6,869 nt of DNA from an uncultured Georgenia sp. (GTDB lineage Bacteria > Actinomycetota > Actinomycetes > Actinomycetales > Actinomycetaceae), in contig NZ_CALGNQ010000128.1 in the NCBI RefSeq assembly GCF_937958535.1, positions 1 to 6,869 of the forward strand. The letters are read 5' to 3'. A program made the position numbers and the translations under genes. The first letter of the stretch is position 1. Each line of letters opens with the position of its first letter. The notes beneath the pieces were generated by a model. It saw nothing but the letters and a program-made list of their open reading frames with translations. It searched no databases and was not told the DNA's origin. Shown piece after piece: positions 5,981-6,869 of the stretch.

Positions 5981-5995
5981 AGGTTGAGTAAACCT
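5981..5995. promoter_or_regulatory. AGGTT-gagta-AACCT palindrome upstream of the regulator gene
   Basis: AGGTT (5981-5985) and AACCT (5991-5995) form an inverted repeat with a five-base centre, in the only A/T-leaning patch of this gap and 30 bases before the regulator start. Another AGGTT lies at 5956-5960. Position and symmetry fit an operator, possibly autoregulatory. I could not find a convincing -35/-10 pair here, so whether the regulator has its own promoter is open. Confidence 0.25.
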
Positions 5996-6014
5996 GGGAG
6001 TGTCGACGTCTGAC

Positions 6015-6020
6015 GGAGGA
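6015..6020 (+). promoter_or_regulatory. Ribosome-binding site supporting a GTG start
   Basis: GGAGGA is five bases before GTG at 6026, ideal spacing. An in-frame ATG at 6038 would lie 17 bases from this site, too far, and has no better site of its own. GTG 6026 is therefore the preferred start. Both choices leave the helix-turn-helix domain intact. Confidence 0.7.
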
Positions 6021-6025
6021 GCACC

Positions 6026-6869
6026 GTGGAGCAGCGGATGAGCACGGCGAGCCGCCGGCAGAGCATGTTCAGCCTCATCCGCGCCCAGGAGTTCGTCAGC
6101 GTGCAGGCACTGGCCGACCGGTTCGGGGTCTCGGTCGTCACCGTGCGCAGCGACCTCGACCGGCTCGCCGCCGACGGGCTCGTGCGGCGGGTCCGCGGCG
6201 GGGCGATGATCGCCGCCCAGGAGGACCGCGAGCTGTCCTTCGAGGTGCGGCTCGGCTCCTACCCGAAGGAGAAGGCCGCCGTCGGGGCCGCGGCCGCCGA
6301 GCTCGTCGAGCCGGGCAGCGCCGTCATCCTCGACGGTGGCAGCACATGCATGGCGGTGGCGACGGCGCTCGCAGCACGGCCCGAGCTCGACGAGGTGACC
6401 GTGTACACGCCGGCGCTCAACATCGCGCTCGCACTGGAGGCAGCGGCGCCGCGCATCACGGTGGTGGTCACCGGGGGCACGGTGCACCCCAAGCAGCACT
6501 CGCTCGGCGGGCCGTACTCCGAGCTCATCCTCGAGCGGGTGATCGCCGCCGTCGGATTCATCGGCTGCAACGGGGTCTCCGCCCACGACGGCATCTCGGC
6601 GGCCACGCCGTCCGACGCCCGCATCAAACGCCGGATCATGGCCTCGGCGAAGTACTCCGTGGCCGTCACCGACGCCTCCAAGTTCCTCAAGTACGGCACT
6701 GCCCGGGTGTGCGACGTCGACGAGGTGGACCTCATCCTCACGAGCGCCGACCTGGACCCCGAGCTGCTGGCCTCGGTCGCCGCCGGCGGGGGAGTGGTGC
6801 GGATGGCCGAGGAGATCGGTGCGGGAGACGGCGTCGGGGGGCGGAGGTCGGTCAGGCGCGAGGGAGTGC
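6026..6869 (+). CDS. DeoR-family transcriptional regulator (3' end beyond window)
   Basis: Probable sugar-phosphate-responsive repressor of the upstream operon. The 281 codons in view encode an N-terminal DeoR helix-turn-helix (about 10-60; LADRFGVSVVTVRSDLDRLAADG with the trailing RRVRGGA) and a DeoRC sensor domain from about residue 70, related to ribose-5-phosphate isomerase folds. Sensor motifs are DGGST (103-107), a VVTGGTVHP stretch, GCNGVS and TDASKF, the typical effector-binding segments. Members are usually about 250-260 residues. Here the recognisable domain ends near residue 265, followed by a Gly/Arg-rich tail with no stop by the window edge, so the end should be close. Its position 133 bases after a sugar kinase and aldolase matches the common DeoR arrangement, where the effector is a pathway phosphosugar. 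A GTG start is used. Family certain; effector and operators are inferred. Confidence 0.9.
   Translation, partial: MEQRMSTASRRQSMFSLIRAQEFVSVQALADRFGVSVVTVRSDLDRLAADGLVRRVRGGAMIAAQEDRELSFEVRLGSYPKEKAAVGAAAAELVEPGSAVILDGGSTCMAVATALAARPELDEVTVYTPALNIALALEAAAPRITVVVTGGTVHPKQHSLGGPYSELILERVIAAVGFIGCNGVSAHDGISAATPSDARIKRRIMASAKYSVAVTDASKFLKYGTARVCDVDEVDLILTSADLDPELLASVAAGGGVVRMAEEIGAGDGVGGRRSVRREGV

Noticed and set aside
3822..6141. Long reverse-strand open frames opposite the kinase and aldolase (3822-4970 and 4828-6141)
   Set aside because: They are antisense to clear genes, their translations are low-complexity Arg/Gly/Val/Asp-rich strings without family motifs, and such frames arise automatically in GC-rich coding DNA.
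3876..6869. Direct assignment as a sulfoquinovose (sulfo-EMP) operon
   Set aside because: The kinase, aldolase and DeoR trio matches that layout and the aldolase resembles YihT, but there is no sulfoquinovosidase, isomerase or sulfolactaldehyde enzyme in view and the DQR motif of YihT is changed. It remains only one of several possibilities.

Overview
The window is very GC-rich, with strong G/C bias at third codon positions, GAGG/GGAGG ribosome-binding sites and a lipoprotein-type solute-binding protein. This points to an Actinomycetota (high-GC Gram-positive) chromosome; the genus cannot be fixed from the sequence. Six genes are supported, all on the + strand and tightly packed. No rRNA, tRNA, CRISPR array or mobile element was seen.

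Layout. Positions 1-351 are a non-coding upstream region with a candidate sigma-70-type promoter (109-138), operator-like repeats on both sides of it, and a long hairpin-rich leader. Then follow: an RbsB-type sugar-binding lipoprotein (352-1323); an RbsA-type double-domain ABC ATPase (1349-2851); an RbsC-type permease (2855-3871); a PfkB-family sugar kinase (3876-4871); a LacD/YihT-like class I aldolase (4918-5892); a 133-base gap with two tandem hairpins and a small palindrome; and a DeoR-family repressor (GTG start at 6026) that runs off the right edge. Gaps inside the operon are 25, 3, 4 and 46 bases. The 46-base gap holds a perfect 16-bp palindrome.

How the genes fit together. The three transporter genes form a complete CUT2 (ribose/allose/galactofuranose-type) importer. 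The kinase and aldolase suggest that the imported sugar, or its keto form, is phosphorylated and then cleaved by Schiff-base chemistry to two three-carbon products. The DeoR protein, whose family senses sugar phosphates, is the obvious local regulator. No isomerase, dehydrogenase or triose-processing enzyme is in view, so the substrate may already be a ketose, or the missing steps lie beyond the right edge or elsewhere.

What is not settled. The substrate is unknown. The aldolase keeps the LacD catalytic residues (Asp30, Lys131, Glu167, Lys201) but has His-Pro where LacD and YihT have Gln-Arg after the first catalytic Asp. The binding protein keeps most RbsB sugar contacts but has Val in place of the Arg that grips ribose. 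Together these suggest a sugar other than ribose or tagatose. This is a plausible but unassigned sugar catabolic cassette rather than a wholly new kind of system.
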